A stretch of DNA of 64,000 bases from CATOSP01 sp965216155 (GTDB taxonomy: Bacteria; Chloroflexota; Dehalococcoidia; Lucifugimonadales; UBA3495), in assembly GCA_965216155.1 (NCBI GenBank), contig CBDCFD010000007.1:744001-808000 (forward strand). The letters run 5' to 3'. Positions 8,074-16,249 of this stretch are shown piece after piece. How positions within the stretch are numbered: the first letter of the stretch is position 1; the number at the start of each line of letters is the position of its first letter. The translations under genes were made by a program, and so were the position numbers. A model generated the notes under the pieces. That model worked only from the letters and a program-made list of their open reading frames with translations. It was not told where the DNA came from and searched no databases.

Positions 8074-8619
8074 ATGATCCCGGCATGGCAAATACTCAGC
8101 CTGGCGGCGCTGGCTGCCGGATTGTATATAGGACTGCGAACCCCGGACATCGACCAGTCCATCGGGTTCTTGCTCCACCGCTCGGCGATCACTCACGGCC
8201 CATTGCTGCCGCTGGCAGCCTTCACCTTCGGATCAGCCTCCAGCGGTCCCGTCATACGGAGGTTTGGAATGGGAGTGTGTATCGGAGTCGCCATACACAT
8301 GGCGTTTGATTTGTTCCCCCGTGCATGGCAGGGTTACGCGCTTATCAGCGTTCCCATCTACGGCTGGACGCCGCCAGTAATCTCATGGATATGGATTGCA
8401 GGCACAACGCTTGTCTGCACAAGCCTTGCCGTCAGACTCATTCGAGATATGGGCGACGGCCTCATTCTAGTGATTGCGCTGGCCGCATCATTCATAATAG
8501 CGGCCAGCGGTGAAAGAGTAATCTTGTGGCCACTGTTGACCATCATTATCTCGCTATGCGTCGTGGTCCCGATAGCCGTGGCAGCATGGTCAATACGGAT
8601 GATCCGACAGGGCATGTAA
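8074..8619 (+). CDS. YdjM-type membrane-bound metal-dependent hydrolase
   Basis: The N-terminus has a membrane span followed by GLRTPDIDQSIGFLLHRSAITHG, which matches the P-D-I-D and H-R-x-x-T-H signature of the YdjM/DUF457 family of putative metal-dependent membrane hydrolases. A later IHMAFDLFP supplies the H-x3-D part of the pattern. Five to six hydrophobic spans are visible over 181 residues. Substrates of this family are not established. In E. coli ydjM is an SOS gene, but no LexA-like site was noticed here. It follows the nuclease-like gene by 80 bases on the same strand. Confidence 0.6.
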   Translation: MIPAWQILSLAALAAGLYIGLRTPDIDQSIGFLLHRSAITHGPLLPLAAFTFGSASSGPVIRRFGMGVCIGVAIHMAFDLFPRAWQGYALISVPIYGWTPPVISWIWIAGTTLVCTSLAVRLIRDMGDGLILVIALAASFIIAASGERVILWPLLTIIISLCVVVPIAVAAWSIRMIRQGM

Positions 8620-8875
8620 TAGGTTTTGAAAACCAGGTAGGACCCAGAGAAAGCGACAGCAACCAAACCAGACTGGGAGCCAAGTAGAAGGCCTTATCCA
8701 GTAGGTGTTCTATAAGGCCATTCTGGAGCCTGGGAGACATCAGGCAAAGGAAAAGGCCAGTGTTCCATCACTGGCCTAAACCACCGGGGTTGATGCCCTT
8801 TACCGCTAAATCTAGGTAAAGGATAGCCTCCAAGAGAAGCTCGTGTCAACGTCCCGAATCTCTTGAGAGGCTTCT
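8620..8875. other. Intergenic region with one hairpin
   Basis: The 256 bases hold no gene. The only structure seen is the 9-bp stem-loop at 8754-8777. Confidence 0.4.
8754..8777 (-). terminator. Stem-loop, possible minus-strand terminator
   Basis: AGGCCAGTG and CACTGGCCT form a perfect 9-bp stem around a six-base loop. Read on the minus strand it is followed by TTTTCC, a short U-run. On the plus strand no T-run follows. No minus-strand gene lies directly upstream, so its role is uncertain. Confidence 0.35.
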
Positions 8876-9160
8876 ATGCAAGAAGATCAACAGCCTTCGG
8901 CGGATAAATTCTTGAGCATACAAAAGGGAGACCTCAACATCATGGTAGCAGGCGGAAGGACCTCAATGCTTTGCGTTTCCTTCTTACCAATCATAGCTAT
9001 CCTCATCATTACCCTGCTACTGGCCGGTAGTCCCCCACATTGGGGAATTTTAATTTGCGGGACTATTGCCCAAATCGTAGCCGCTACACTCACCATCATC
9101 TGGTGGCGCATGAATTACCGGCATTACAATCCTAATCCCGATAATGCACCACTTTCATAG
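8876..9160 (+). CDS. Small two-span membrane protein (94 residues)
   Basis: After a polar N-terminus of about 25 residues come two hydrophobic segments, FLPIIAILIITLLLAG and WGILICGTIAQIVAATLTIIWW. A polar Asn-rich tail follows (NYRHYNPNPDNAP). GAGAGG lies about 8 bases before the ATG. No family is recognised. It is the last gene of the low-GC cassette that begins near 6359. Confidence 0.5.
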   Translation: MQEDQQPSADKFLSIQKGDLNIMVAGGRTSMLCVSFLPIIAILIITLLLAGSPPHWGILICGTIAQIVAATLTIIWWRMNYRHYNPNPDNAPLS

Positions 9161-9801
9161 CATCGTCTCGGACTACCCTCCCCCATTCCACAGGTCAAGA
9201 AACCCGACGCTGATACATCGCTGGACCAACGCCGTTTCAACGTCTCAAACCGGCCCCAATCGGCCTATTTCTGGATTCCGTAATTCGTAACTTTTGGCCT
9301 CAAAAACCCGGCCGGGACCGCCTGATTTGGAGTTTCGCAATTTTCTCTCTGGCACCAGGGTCTTTCTGTTATTCCTCAGAGCCATTGCTCATGCTGCCGG
9401 CTGGATTGCTCCTTCAGATTTTGGATATGGTGCGATGGCACACATCCGGGTGTTCTGAGGCTGGAGAATTTATTATAGGGAAATTGTGGGCCATTTTGGT
9501 ACATTGGGGCTGGGCGGCGGGTTAGGGATTTGGACCGGGACGGAATTCCGGCAAGGATTGGCAAGGGTTATGGTAAGGGGTGGTCACCCCAGGTGGGAAG
9601 GGCGAGGTGTCAGCAGTCCAATTCAAGACGCGATTGCCCCGCGGAACGACGAGGGGGCGCCAGCTTGATAATCGAAAAGCCCTTATTCCACCCTGACTTG
9701 GTACTCCGTTCCTTCCCTCTATCCTTGCTTCATCAAGGAATTTTGCGACAGCCTCCCGTTTCGCGAAAGGGGTGCTTTGAGCCAGTTTGCGAAGGAGGGA
9801 T
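9161..9801. other. Non-coding gap downstream of lipB
   Basis: 641 bases between two convergent units. No frame on either strand has both a start signal and protein-like composition. A stretch near 9620-9655 (GATTGCCCCGCGGAACGACG) loosely resembles the dispersed GGATTCC/GGAATGAC repeats. No tRNA or rRNA piece was recognised. Confidence 0.4.
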
Positions 9802-10503
9802 TTAAGAGGCGGGATACACTCCAATCAGTAGCGGCGAGGAGGCTGGCTGGGCTTCAACCATGTGGAACCCCATTTGTTTCCCGAAGTGGAAGGCCAGGCT
9901 GTATTGGACCATCTCCAACTCCGCGGGTTCTCCGAGGAGACGGGCGATCGAGGTTACGGTGAGGTCGTGGAGGCCGCAGGGGATGATGTGGTCAAAATAC
10001 GCGAGGTCGGTGTTCACATTCAGGGCTAGTCCATGATAGGCGACCCCTCGGCTGATCTTGACGCCAATCGAAGCTATTTTGGCGCCGCCGGCCCATACGC
10101 CCGTAATACCTTCCGGAGTGTCCCCGGTCAGCCCGAAATCGGACAGCACATCGATTATCACTTGCTCCAGGGTCCGCACGTACTTTACGGGACCTCCCCA
10201 GCCGCGCAGGTCCACCACCGGGTAGGCGACAAGCTGGCCCGGACCGTGGTAGGTCACGAGCCCGCCTCTGTCGGTCTCGTAGACTGCGGTACCCATGTCC
10301 TCCAGTTTCTCAGGCGAGAGCAGAAAGTGTTCTGTTTTGCTGAGGCGGCCATGAGTGTAAACGTGGGGGTGTTCCAGAAATATCAGAGTGTTCGGCCGGT
10401 CTCCGTTCCTGACCCCCGAGGCGAGGGCGACCTGGAAGTCCCAGGCATCCTGGTAGTCCATGGTCCCCAGGGAAAGGACGCGGCACTCTCGGAGCGGGGG
10501 CAT
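9802..10503 (-). CDS. lipB: Octanoyl-[acyl carrier protein] transferase LipB
   Basis: LipB moves octanoate from acyl carrier protein to the lipoyl domain Lys of E2 and H proteins, the first step of lipoate synthesis. The 233-residue frame has DRGGLVTYHGPGQLVAYPV (residues 78-96) with the HGPGQ loop, the catalytic Lys142 in GGAKIASIGVK, and catalytic Cys176 in HIIPCGL. Length is normal for the family. It lies 9 bases downstream of the E2 gene on the same strand, so the enzyme that modifies E2 is made from the same transcript. Lipoyl synthase (lipA), which would complete the pathway, is not in the window. Confidence 0.95.
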   Translation of the reverse strand: MPPLRECRVLSLGTMDYQDAWDFQVALASGVRNGDRPNTLIFLEHPHVYTHGRLSKTEHFLLSPEKLEDMGTAVYETDRGGLVTYHGPGQLVAYPVVDLRGWGGPVKYVRTLEQVIIDVLSDFGLTGDTPEGITGVWAGGAKIASIGVKISRGVAYHGLALNVNTDLAYFDHIIPCGLHDLTVTSIARLLGEPAELEMVQYSLAFHFGKQMGFHMVEAQPASSPLLIGVYPAS

Positions 10504-10512
10504 GGCGGCGGC

Positions 10513-11877
10513 TCAGTAAATGGGGGTGGCGGGCGACACGGCTTCCAGCCGCGCTTTGACCGCCTGAAGGAAAGCGCCCGATTCGGACCCGTCGTTGATC
10601 CGGTGATCGAAGGATAGGCAAAGATTCATCATAGAGCGGACCGCGATGGCGTCGTCGCGGACCACGGGGCGCTTCTGGATCGCTTCGGTGGTCAGGATAG
10701 CGGCTTGAGGGTGGTTGATGATCGGGTAGGACATGATTGATCCCAGCGCGCCGGTGTTATTGAGGGTGAACGTCCCGTCCTGAACGTCTTCCAGAGTGAG
10801 CTTGTTCTGTCTGGCCCGGAGCGTCAGGTCGCGGGCGGCGGCGGCCAGCCCGGCTATACTGAGGCGGTCGGCGTCGTGGATCACGGGCACGATCAGACCT
10901 GCCGGGGCAGCGACCGCTATGCCGAGGTTGATGCGGCGCTTCAAGACGATCTTGTCCCCGCCCCAAGACGCGTTGAGAGTCGGGTGTTCCTTCAGAGACT
11001 CGACAACGGCCTTGATGATGAAGGGGAGGTAGGTCAATTCTACGCCTTCCCTTTGCTCGAACGACGGTCTCACCTGAGCCCGGAGGGCTACCATCCCGTT
11101 GACATCGACCTCTACGGCGCTCCAGGCGTGGGGGATCTGGGTGACACTTCTGACCATCGCCTCGGCGATCATACGCCGTACCGGTGTCAGTAGAATGTGC
11201 TCTTCGCCGCCAGCGGTGTCGGCCTCCGGAGACGGCGCCTGGGTTGGCTGCACCGAACCGGTTGGCGATGGAGGAGGGAGGGCCGGGGCGGCGGCAGCGC
11301 CCTCGGTGACAGCGCCCTCTATGTAGCGCAGGAGGTCGTCCCGGGTGATTCTGCCTCCCATCCCGGCGCCCTGCACCCGGGACAGGTCAACCCCGTGCTC
11401 CGCGGCCAACCGCCTTACGGCGGGGGAGTGCCGGGGGATGTCCCGATCCGATGCCGGGGGAGGCTGTTGAGTTTCGAGTGCTTCGGGCGCTCCCGCGCCA
11501 CCGCCGGTCGGACCCACCGGGGCCACGTCCCGGAGCAGGTAACCGGTTGTCCCAGCGGGCTGGGTTGCCCTTGCACTGGCCGCCTGAGCCGCAGGGGCAG
11601 GTTGGACCGGCGACGGAGTTGGTTCGTCCACCGAGGATTCGCTGGTCTCCACTTCGGCAATCGGAGCCCCCATTGGCAGGGTCTCCCCCTCTTCGGCCAG
11701 GACGCGCAACAGTGACCCGGACACCGGAGACGGGACTTCCATGGTGACCTTGTCGGTAACCACCTCGACCAGCGGCTCGAACCGGGCAATAGACTCGCCC
11801 GGTTTCTTCAACCACTTCCCTATTGTCCCCTCTACGACGGACTCGCCTACGTGAGGAAGCTCAATGGTTATGGGCAA
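10513..11877 (-). CDS. 2-oxoacid dehydrogenase E2 (dihydrolipoamide acyltransferase)
   Basis: The E2 core transfers the acyl group from E1-bound thiamine diphosphate through lipoyl-Lys to CoA. Residues 1-78 are a lipoyl domain with Lys43 in VVTDKVTMEVPSP. A Pro/Ala-rich linker follows. Residues 151-188 are the peripheral-subunit-binding domain (SPAVRRLAAEHGVDLSRVQG...). The C-terminal catalytic domain ends with SFDHRINDGSESG, where His425 and Asp429 are catalytic. The usual DHRxxDG motif is kept. One lipoyl domain and a 454-residue length suit a branched-chain or acetoin-type E2. The gene lies 17 bases downstream of E1beta. No E3 (lipoamide dehydrogenase) is in the operon. Confidence 0.92.
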   Translation of the reverse strand: MPITIELPHVGESVVEGTIGKWLKKPGESIARFEPLVEVVTDKVTMEVPSPVSGSLLRVLAEEGETLPMGAPIAEVETSESSVDEPTPSPVQPAPAAQAASARATQPAGTTGYLLRDVAPVGPTGGGAGAPEALETQQPPPASDRDIPRHSPAVRRLAAEHGVDLSRVQGAGMGGRITRDDLLRYIEGAVTEGAAAAPALPPPSPTGSVQPTQAPSPEADTAGGEEHILLTPVRRMIAEAMVRSVTQIPHAWSAVEVDVNGMVALRAQVRPSFEQREGVELTYLPFIIKAVVESLKEHPTLNASWGGDKIVLKRRINLGIAVAAPAGLIVPVIHDADRLSIAGLAAAARDLTLRARQNKLTLEDVQDGTFTLNNTGALGSIMSYPIINHPQAAILTTEAIQKRPVVRDDAIAVRSMMNLCLSFDHRINDGSESGAFLQAVKARLEAVSPATPIY

Positions 11878-11894
11878 GGTCCAGTCACCTGCTC

Positions 11895-12878
11895 CTAGTA
11901 TGCAGCCTGCTTGCGCAGCGCTTCGGCTATCTTTTCTGTGTTGGGCATATAGGCGTCTTCCAGGCTTTGGGCAAAAGGCATGGTAGGAACGTCCGGGCCG
12001 CAGATTCGGGTGATCGGCCCATCCAGGTACTCGAACGCCTCGCCTGCGGCCAGCGCCGCGATTTCAGCCCCCACACCCCCGGTGATATTGTCCTCGTGGA
12101 CGATCATCAACTTTCCGGTCTTCTTGACCGATCCCAGCACAGTGTCTTTGTCCAGGGGGCATAAGCTCCGCAGGTCTACAACTTCAACGTCTATGCCATC
12201 AAGGGCGACCTGCTCCGCGGCCTCCAGGCAGTAGTGAAGCATCAGTCCGTAGGTTGCCACGGTGATGCCGCTGCCCTGTCTCTTGACGTCCGCGTCTCCC
12301 AGAGGAAGAGTGTAGGGGTCGTCGGGGACTTCTCCCCGTACGAGGCGGTAGGTCTTCTTATGCTCCAGGAAGATGACAGGGCTGTTGTCGCGGATGGCCG
12401 ATTTGAGCAGGCCCTTGGCGTCGTAAGGAGTGCCCGGAACGATGACCTTGAGGCCGGGAGTGTGGAAGAAAAGAGATTCCACGTTCTGAGAGTGGAACAA
12501 CCCACCCCGTATGCCTCCGCCATAGGGCACACGCACGACCATGGGTACCTGCAATGCGCCGTTGGTGCCGTAGCAGGCGCGGGCGGCCTCGCCGACCAGT
12601 TGGTTGATCGTGGGCCAGATGAAGTCGGAAAACTGGACCTCCGGCACCGGACGCAGTCCCCGGAAAGCGCAACCCAGAGCCATGCCCATGATGGATGCTT
12701 CCGCCAGGGGGGTGTCGATCACGCGCTCCTCACCGAAATCGTCGATCAAGCCCTGAGTGGCGAGGAAGACGCCGCCGCGGCGTCCGATGTCCTCTCCCAT
12801 CACGAAGACGGAGGGGTCCCGGTGCATTTCCTCCCGCAGCCCGTCGCGTATCGCCTCGATTATGCTTTTGTCGGCCAT
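11895..12878 (-). CDS. 2-oxoacid dehydrogenase E1 beta subunit (branched-chain type)
   Basis: 327 residues, the normal size for the separate E1beta chain. It has MGEDIGRRGGVFLAT, TPLAEASIMGMALG with the thiamine-activating Glu60, and the conserved VRVPYGGGIRGGLFHSQNVESLF segment. The C-terminal half has EVVDLRSLCPLDKDT and VHEDNITGGVGAEIAA. With E1alpha it decarboxylates the 2-oxoacid and reductively acylates E2. The start overlaps nothing and lies 8 bases after the E1alpha stop, so the subunits are co-translated. Substrate specificity cannot be read with certainty. Similarity is closest to 2-oxoisovalerate dehydrogenase chains. Confidence 0.92.
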   Translation of the reverse strand: MADKSIIEAIRDGLREEMHRDPSVFVMGEDIGRRGGVFLATQGLIDDFGEERVIDTPLAEASIMGMALGCAFRGLRPVPEVQFSDFIWPTINQLVGEAARACYGTNGALQVPMVVRVPYGGGIRGGLFHSQNVESLFFHTPGLKVIVPGTPYDAKGLLKSAIRDNSPVIFLEHKKTYRLVRGEVPDDPYTLPLGDADVKRQGSGITVATYGLMLHYCLEAAEQVALDGIDVEVVDLRSLCPLDKDTVLGSVKKTGKLMIVHEDNITGGVGAEIAALAAGEAFEYLDGPITRICGPDVPTMPFAQSLEDAYMPNTEKIAEALRKQAAY

Positions 12879-12886
12879 GTGGTCCC

Positions 12887-13936
12887 CTAGGGGGAATAAA
12901 CCGAGTCGAATAAAGTTGACACATCAGGCGGACTGGCGGCCTCGGCCTCGTCGGAGGCTTTGTCTACGATTCGAAGGGCTTCAGCCTTGATCTCCTCCAC
13001 GTGGTTTTCGGTGAGGAAACCCTGCTCCACCATGAAAGCTCCAAGCCGTATGACCGGGTCGCGGTTACGGGCGTCTTCGAGTTCCTCGGGAGGGCGATAG
13101 CGCCGGTCATCGTCATCCGTAGTGTGAGGCATCAACCGTTCAACCTTCATTTCGAGAAGGACCGGACCCTGGTTGCGGGCGTGGCTGATAGCCTCCCTGG
13201 TGGCGGCGTAGACCTCGAGCAGGTCCAACCCATCTACCACGATCCCGGGGAAGCCGTAGCCTGCGGCACGGGAGGCTACATCGTCGACAGCCATCTGGCG
13301 GCGTTGGGGCACGGAGATAGCGTAGCGGTTATTTTCGCAGATGTATACGATGGGGAGACTGTGTACACCGGCGAAGTTCATTGCCTCGTGGGTCTCGCCC
13401 TGGCTGGATGCGCCGTCTCCGAAGTAGCACAACACAACGGTATCGTCGCCCAACATCCTGCATCCGAGGGCGTAGCCCGTCGATTGGGTAAGACCCGCGC
13501 CAACTACGTTCGAAATCTGGATGATGTTGCGCGGGAGGTCTGCGCCCTGGAGGGGAAATTGGCGGCCGTTGCTATAGGGGTCTCCTTCCTTGCCCATGAA
13601 AGACAACATGACCTGGGTGGCGGTGAGTCCCGCGGTCATCTTGAGGGCCAAGTCCCGGTAGTAGGGGAACAGGAAGGTGCGACCGTCCTTTTGCGCCGCC
13701 AGCAGACTGCCGATTTCGGCTGCTTCGTGGCCCTGGGAGGAGGCGGATATGGGCACCTTACCCTGACGGTTCAGGGCCCATATCCGCTCGTCCATGGTGC
13801 GGGCCAACACGGTCTTCGTGTAAGTGTCTATGAGGTCTTCGGGTGATAGCCCATGGGGCAAGGAAATATCCGGTTCAGCCACGCTGGCGCGGGCGTCACC
13901 GGAATCTGCGGAACTGGATTCCCCCCTCTGGGCCAT
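12887..13936 (-). CDS. 2-oxoacid dehydrogenase E1 alpha subunit (branched-chain type)
   Basis: The chain binds thiamine diphosphate through GDGASSQGETHEAMNFAG and the ENN at residues 201-203, with GDG at 173-175. The tail RLMPHTTDDDDRRYRPPEEL is typical of branched-chain E1alpha, which has P-H-T/S-x-D-D-x-x-R-Y-R. The ATG at 13934-13936 is chosen because GAGAGG lies six bases upstream and a TATAAT hexamer at 13970-13975 would start transcription about 25 bases before it. This gives 349 residues. The frame stays open to 14191, but that extension is Arg/Ala-rich and unlike any E1alpha N-terminus. It is the first gene of the operon ending in lipB. Confidence 0.9.
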   Translation of the reverse strand: MAQRGESSSADSGDARASVAEPDISLPHGLSPEDLIDTYTKTVLARTMDERIWALNRQGKVPISASSQGHEAAEIGSLLAAQKDGRTFLFPYYRDLALKMTAGLTATQVMLSFMGKEGDPYSNGRQFPLQGADLPRNIIQISNVVGAGLTQSTGYALGCRMLGDDTVVLCYFGDGASSQGETHEAMNFAGVHSLPIVYICENNRYAISVPQRRQMAVDDVASRAAGYGFPGIVVDGLDLLEVYAATREAISHARNQGPVLLEMKVERLMPHTTDDDDRRYRPPEELEDARNRDPVIRLGAFMVEQGFLTENHVEEIKAEALRIVDKASDEAEAASPPDVSTLFDSVYSP

Positions 13937-13969
13937 AGCGAACCTCTCGACCAGCCGACGATGGAGGGG

Positions 13970-13975
13970 ATTATA
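13970..13975 (-). promoter_or_regulatory. -10 element of the 2-oxoacid dehydrogenase/lipB operon
   Basis: On the minus strand TATAAT lies 33 bases before the E1alpha ATG, with a poor -35 (TTTGCG) 18 bases further up. Its place just upstream of the Shine-Dalgarno sequence supports the shorter E1alpha start. Confidence 0.5.
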
Positions 13976-14511
13976 TACGCCAGTCGTGAGCGCCGCAAAT
14001 GGATTTGGTCCCTGGGCTGCCGCGCGCCGAGGATTCCACGCCGCCGAACCGACGATGTCTTCGTAAATCCGGCCTGGGCCGCGGCGCGCCGAGGACCCCA
14101 TCCTCCCGGCCATATCCCCGGAGACGCAGCTAGCAGGCACGGCCGGAGCCTGGAAATGTGGAATAAATCCGGCCCAATTTCGCATTGACAATGTCTCGAC
14201 ATTCTTGCTAATTTCGCGCTCATAGCATGGTGATGATGTTGGTGGTGGTTGGGTTTGCTACTCGGAAATCCGGGCGGGTCTAAGAGTTTCTTAGGCCCGC
14301 GCCGGTCGACCAGGTCCAACCCGGGTTTAACCGGTTGGACCCTCGATTTTCCTGGCGAACCATCTGCAGGGTTGGACCTAGACCCCTACCAGAACACGTT
14401 GATGCTAAGGACTTTTTATGGTCGGCATGTTCGAGCAGTCCAGCCCGCGAATTCTGGCGTCGAGGAGAGGGACTCGGCCGCTCCATCGGGGGATGTTTGG
14501 ACATATCGGAA

Positions 14512-15885
14512 ATGACCACCAAGAAGGTCTGGAAGGCGGTACTTGGGGACCTACAACTCCAGGTCCCCAAGCCCATGTTCGAGACTTGGTTGAAACGAAC
14601 AAAAGGAATCTCGCATAACGAAACGACTTTCATTGTGGGAGCGCCCACGGCGTTCGCCGTAGAATGGCTGGAGCGGCGCCAATATCACGCCATTCAGACA
14701 ATTGTGGAGAAAGTAACCCGGCTTCCACTTGAAGTGCAGTTCCAGGTGCTGGGCAGCCAAGAAACGGGCGATAGCGGACTGGATGCGGGAGAGGGCCAGG
14801 AGGAAGGTTGGCTCGACGCCTCAACCGAGACTTCCGAGGACAGGCGGACGGTCTACGCCAGCGCCACTCGTCCGAACCTGAACCTGAAGTATACCTTCGA
14901 GTCCTTCGTGATCGGTTCGTCCAACCAGTTCGCATATAGCGCGGCGAAGGCGGTGGCGCATGCTCCGGGAGACTCGTGGAACCCCTTGTTCCTGTATTCC
15001 GGGGTTGGACTGGGAAAGACCCATCTGCTCCATGCCATAGGGCACGTCTGCGCCAGCCAGGGCAAGTCGACCCGCTACGTGACTTCAGAGCAGTTCACCA
15101 ACGAGTTCATCTCGTCCATCAGCACGAGGACGACCGAGGACTTCCGGCAGAGGTACCGCAGTCTCGAGGTGCTGCTCATAGACGACGTGCAGTTCCTCAG
15201 CGGCAAAGAGCAGACCCACGAAAGCTTCTTTCACACCTTCAACGACCTGCATAATTCGGGGAACCAGGTGGTGATTAGCTCGGACAGGCCGCCGCACCGG
15301 TTAACTTTACTGGAAGACCGGCTGCGGTCGCGGTTCCAATGGGGGCTCACGGCGGATATTCAGACTCCCGACCTGGAAACACGGATGGCTATCCTTTTCT
15401 CCAAGTCGCATGACATGGGAGTTCGAGTCGAAGATAGCGTAATCGAGTTGATCGCGAAGCGAGTGAGGAGGAGCGTCAGGGACCTGGAAGGCAGCCTGAA
15501 CCGGATGGTCGCCGAGTCCCAGCTTATGAACGTCCCGATTACGATGCAGTCGGCGACCCGAATTTTGGATGACGGAAGGCCGGAGGACAGCCGCCAGTCC
15601 ATTAACCCCGAGGATATTCTGGAAGCCGTTGCCCGGTATTACGGCCTTGAAGCCAAGACACTGATTGCCCGGGGACGGACCAAGAAGGTGTCGCGGGCGC
15701 GTCAGGTGGCCATGTACTTGCTCATCTACGAACTTGAGATGTCGCCGACCCAGGTGGGGCGGTTCCTGGGAGGCAGAGACCACGCGACCATTATCCACGG
15801 TGCGGGCAAGATCAACGGCGAGATAAACGAGGATATGGACCTTCGGCAGGATGTGCTCAACATCAAAGAGGATATGTTCGCCTGA
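14512..15885 (+). CDS. dnaA: Chromosomal replication initiator protein DnaA
   Basis: DnaA binds origin DnaA boxes and, with ATP, opens the duplex. From the ATG at 14512 it has 457 residues. Domain I is MTTKKVWKAVLGDLQLQVPKPMFETWL. A variable acidic linker covers about 81-115. The AAA+ domain has Walker A GVGLGKT at 164-170 and Walker B LLIDDVQFLSGKEQ at 221-233. Domain IV ends with the signature GRDHATIIHG. The frame is open back to 14335, but that part is not DnaA-like. A TTG at 14497 (MDISEMTTKK) with GGGGGA upstream is an alternative start. gyrB lies 44 kb away rather than next to it. Confidence 0.95.
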   Translation: MTTKKVWKAVLGDLQLQVPKPMFETWLKRTKGISHNETTFIVGAPTAFAVEWLERRQYHAIQTIVEKVTRLPLEVQFQVLGSQETGDSGLDAGEGQEEGWLDASTETSEDRRTVYASATRPNLNLKYTFESFVIGSSNQFAYSAAKAVAHAPGDSWNPLFLYSGVGLGKTHLLHAIGHVCASQGKSTRYVTSEQFTNEFISSISTRTTEDFRQRYRSLEVLLIDDVQFLSGKEQTHESFFHTFNDLHNSGNQVVISSDRPPHRLTLLEDRLRSRFQWGLTADIQTPDLETRMAILFSKSHDMGVRVEDSVIELIAKRVRRSVRDLEGSLNRMVAESQLMNVPITMQSATRILDDGRPEDSRQSINPEDILEAVARYYGLEAKTLIARGRTKKVSRARQVAMYLLIYELEMSPTQVGRFLGGRDHATIIHGAGKINGEINEDMDLRQDVLNIKEDMFA

Positions 15886-15913
15886 GCAGGCGGCATGTCT
15901 CGGACCGGGGAGT

Positions 15914-16081
15914 TAGAAACTATCTCAAAATCAACTGGTCCTGCTAATATACCGGCGCCGCTGACCGAAGCCCATAGATTCCCGCCCCGTTCAAGCCGTG
16001 GGCAGGCTCTTCGGGGGAATTGCGGGCCTGAGCGGGAATGACAGGCCGGGCGGCTCGCTAAGTCTTGGGATAGTTTCTTAG
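15914..16081. mobile_element. MITE-like element with imperfect inverted repeats
   Basis: TTAGAAACTATCTCAA near 15914 and TTGGGATAGTTTCTTA near 16066 are inverted copies with about 14 of 16 matches. Inside are GATTCCCGCCCCG and GCGGGAATGAC, the motif pair also seen at 6059-6084, 24944-25034 and 58333-58376. It occupies the gap after dnaA. Confidence 0.45.
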
Positions 16082-16170
16082 CTGGACAAGGTGAGCCGGG
16101 ACCGGGACAACCCTCTTCCGGCAGTGGAGAATCAGGCTTGGCCACGCCTGAGGAACTTTGAAAACCCAGG

Positions 16171-16179
16171 TGTGGATAA
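16171..16179 (-). other. Consensus DnaA box
   Basis: TGTGGATAA at 16171-16179 is the reverse complement of the consensus DnaA box TTATCCACA. It lies 285 bases after dnaA. I saw only this one perfect box, too few to call an origin. Confidence 0.45.
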
Positions 16180-16234
16180 GGCGGCGCAGCCAAGCTACTG
16201 TTAAATGCCCGCCCTATCCGCCGTCCAATTGCGG

Positions 16235-16240
16235 TAGAAT
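16235..16240 (+). promoter_or_regulatory. -10 element of thiI (probably leaderless)
   Basis: TAGAAT ends nine bases before the thiI ATG at 16250 and no Shine-Dalgarno sequence is present. Transcription from it would begin at or next to the start codon. Confidence 0.45.
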
Positions 16241-16249
16241 AGGGCGCAC

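Noticed and set aside
13001..13846. 281-codon plus-strand frame
   Set aside because: Antisense shadow of E1alpha.
13937..14191. 85-residue N-terminal extension of E1alpha
   Set aside because: Composition unlike the family. A TATAAT and ribosome site lie inside it, and the shorter start gives normal length.
14335..14511. 59-residue extension of DnaA
   Set aside because: No DnaA similarity and no ribosome site. Family start aligns with the ATG at 14512.
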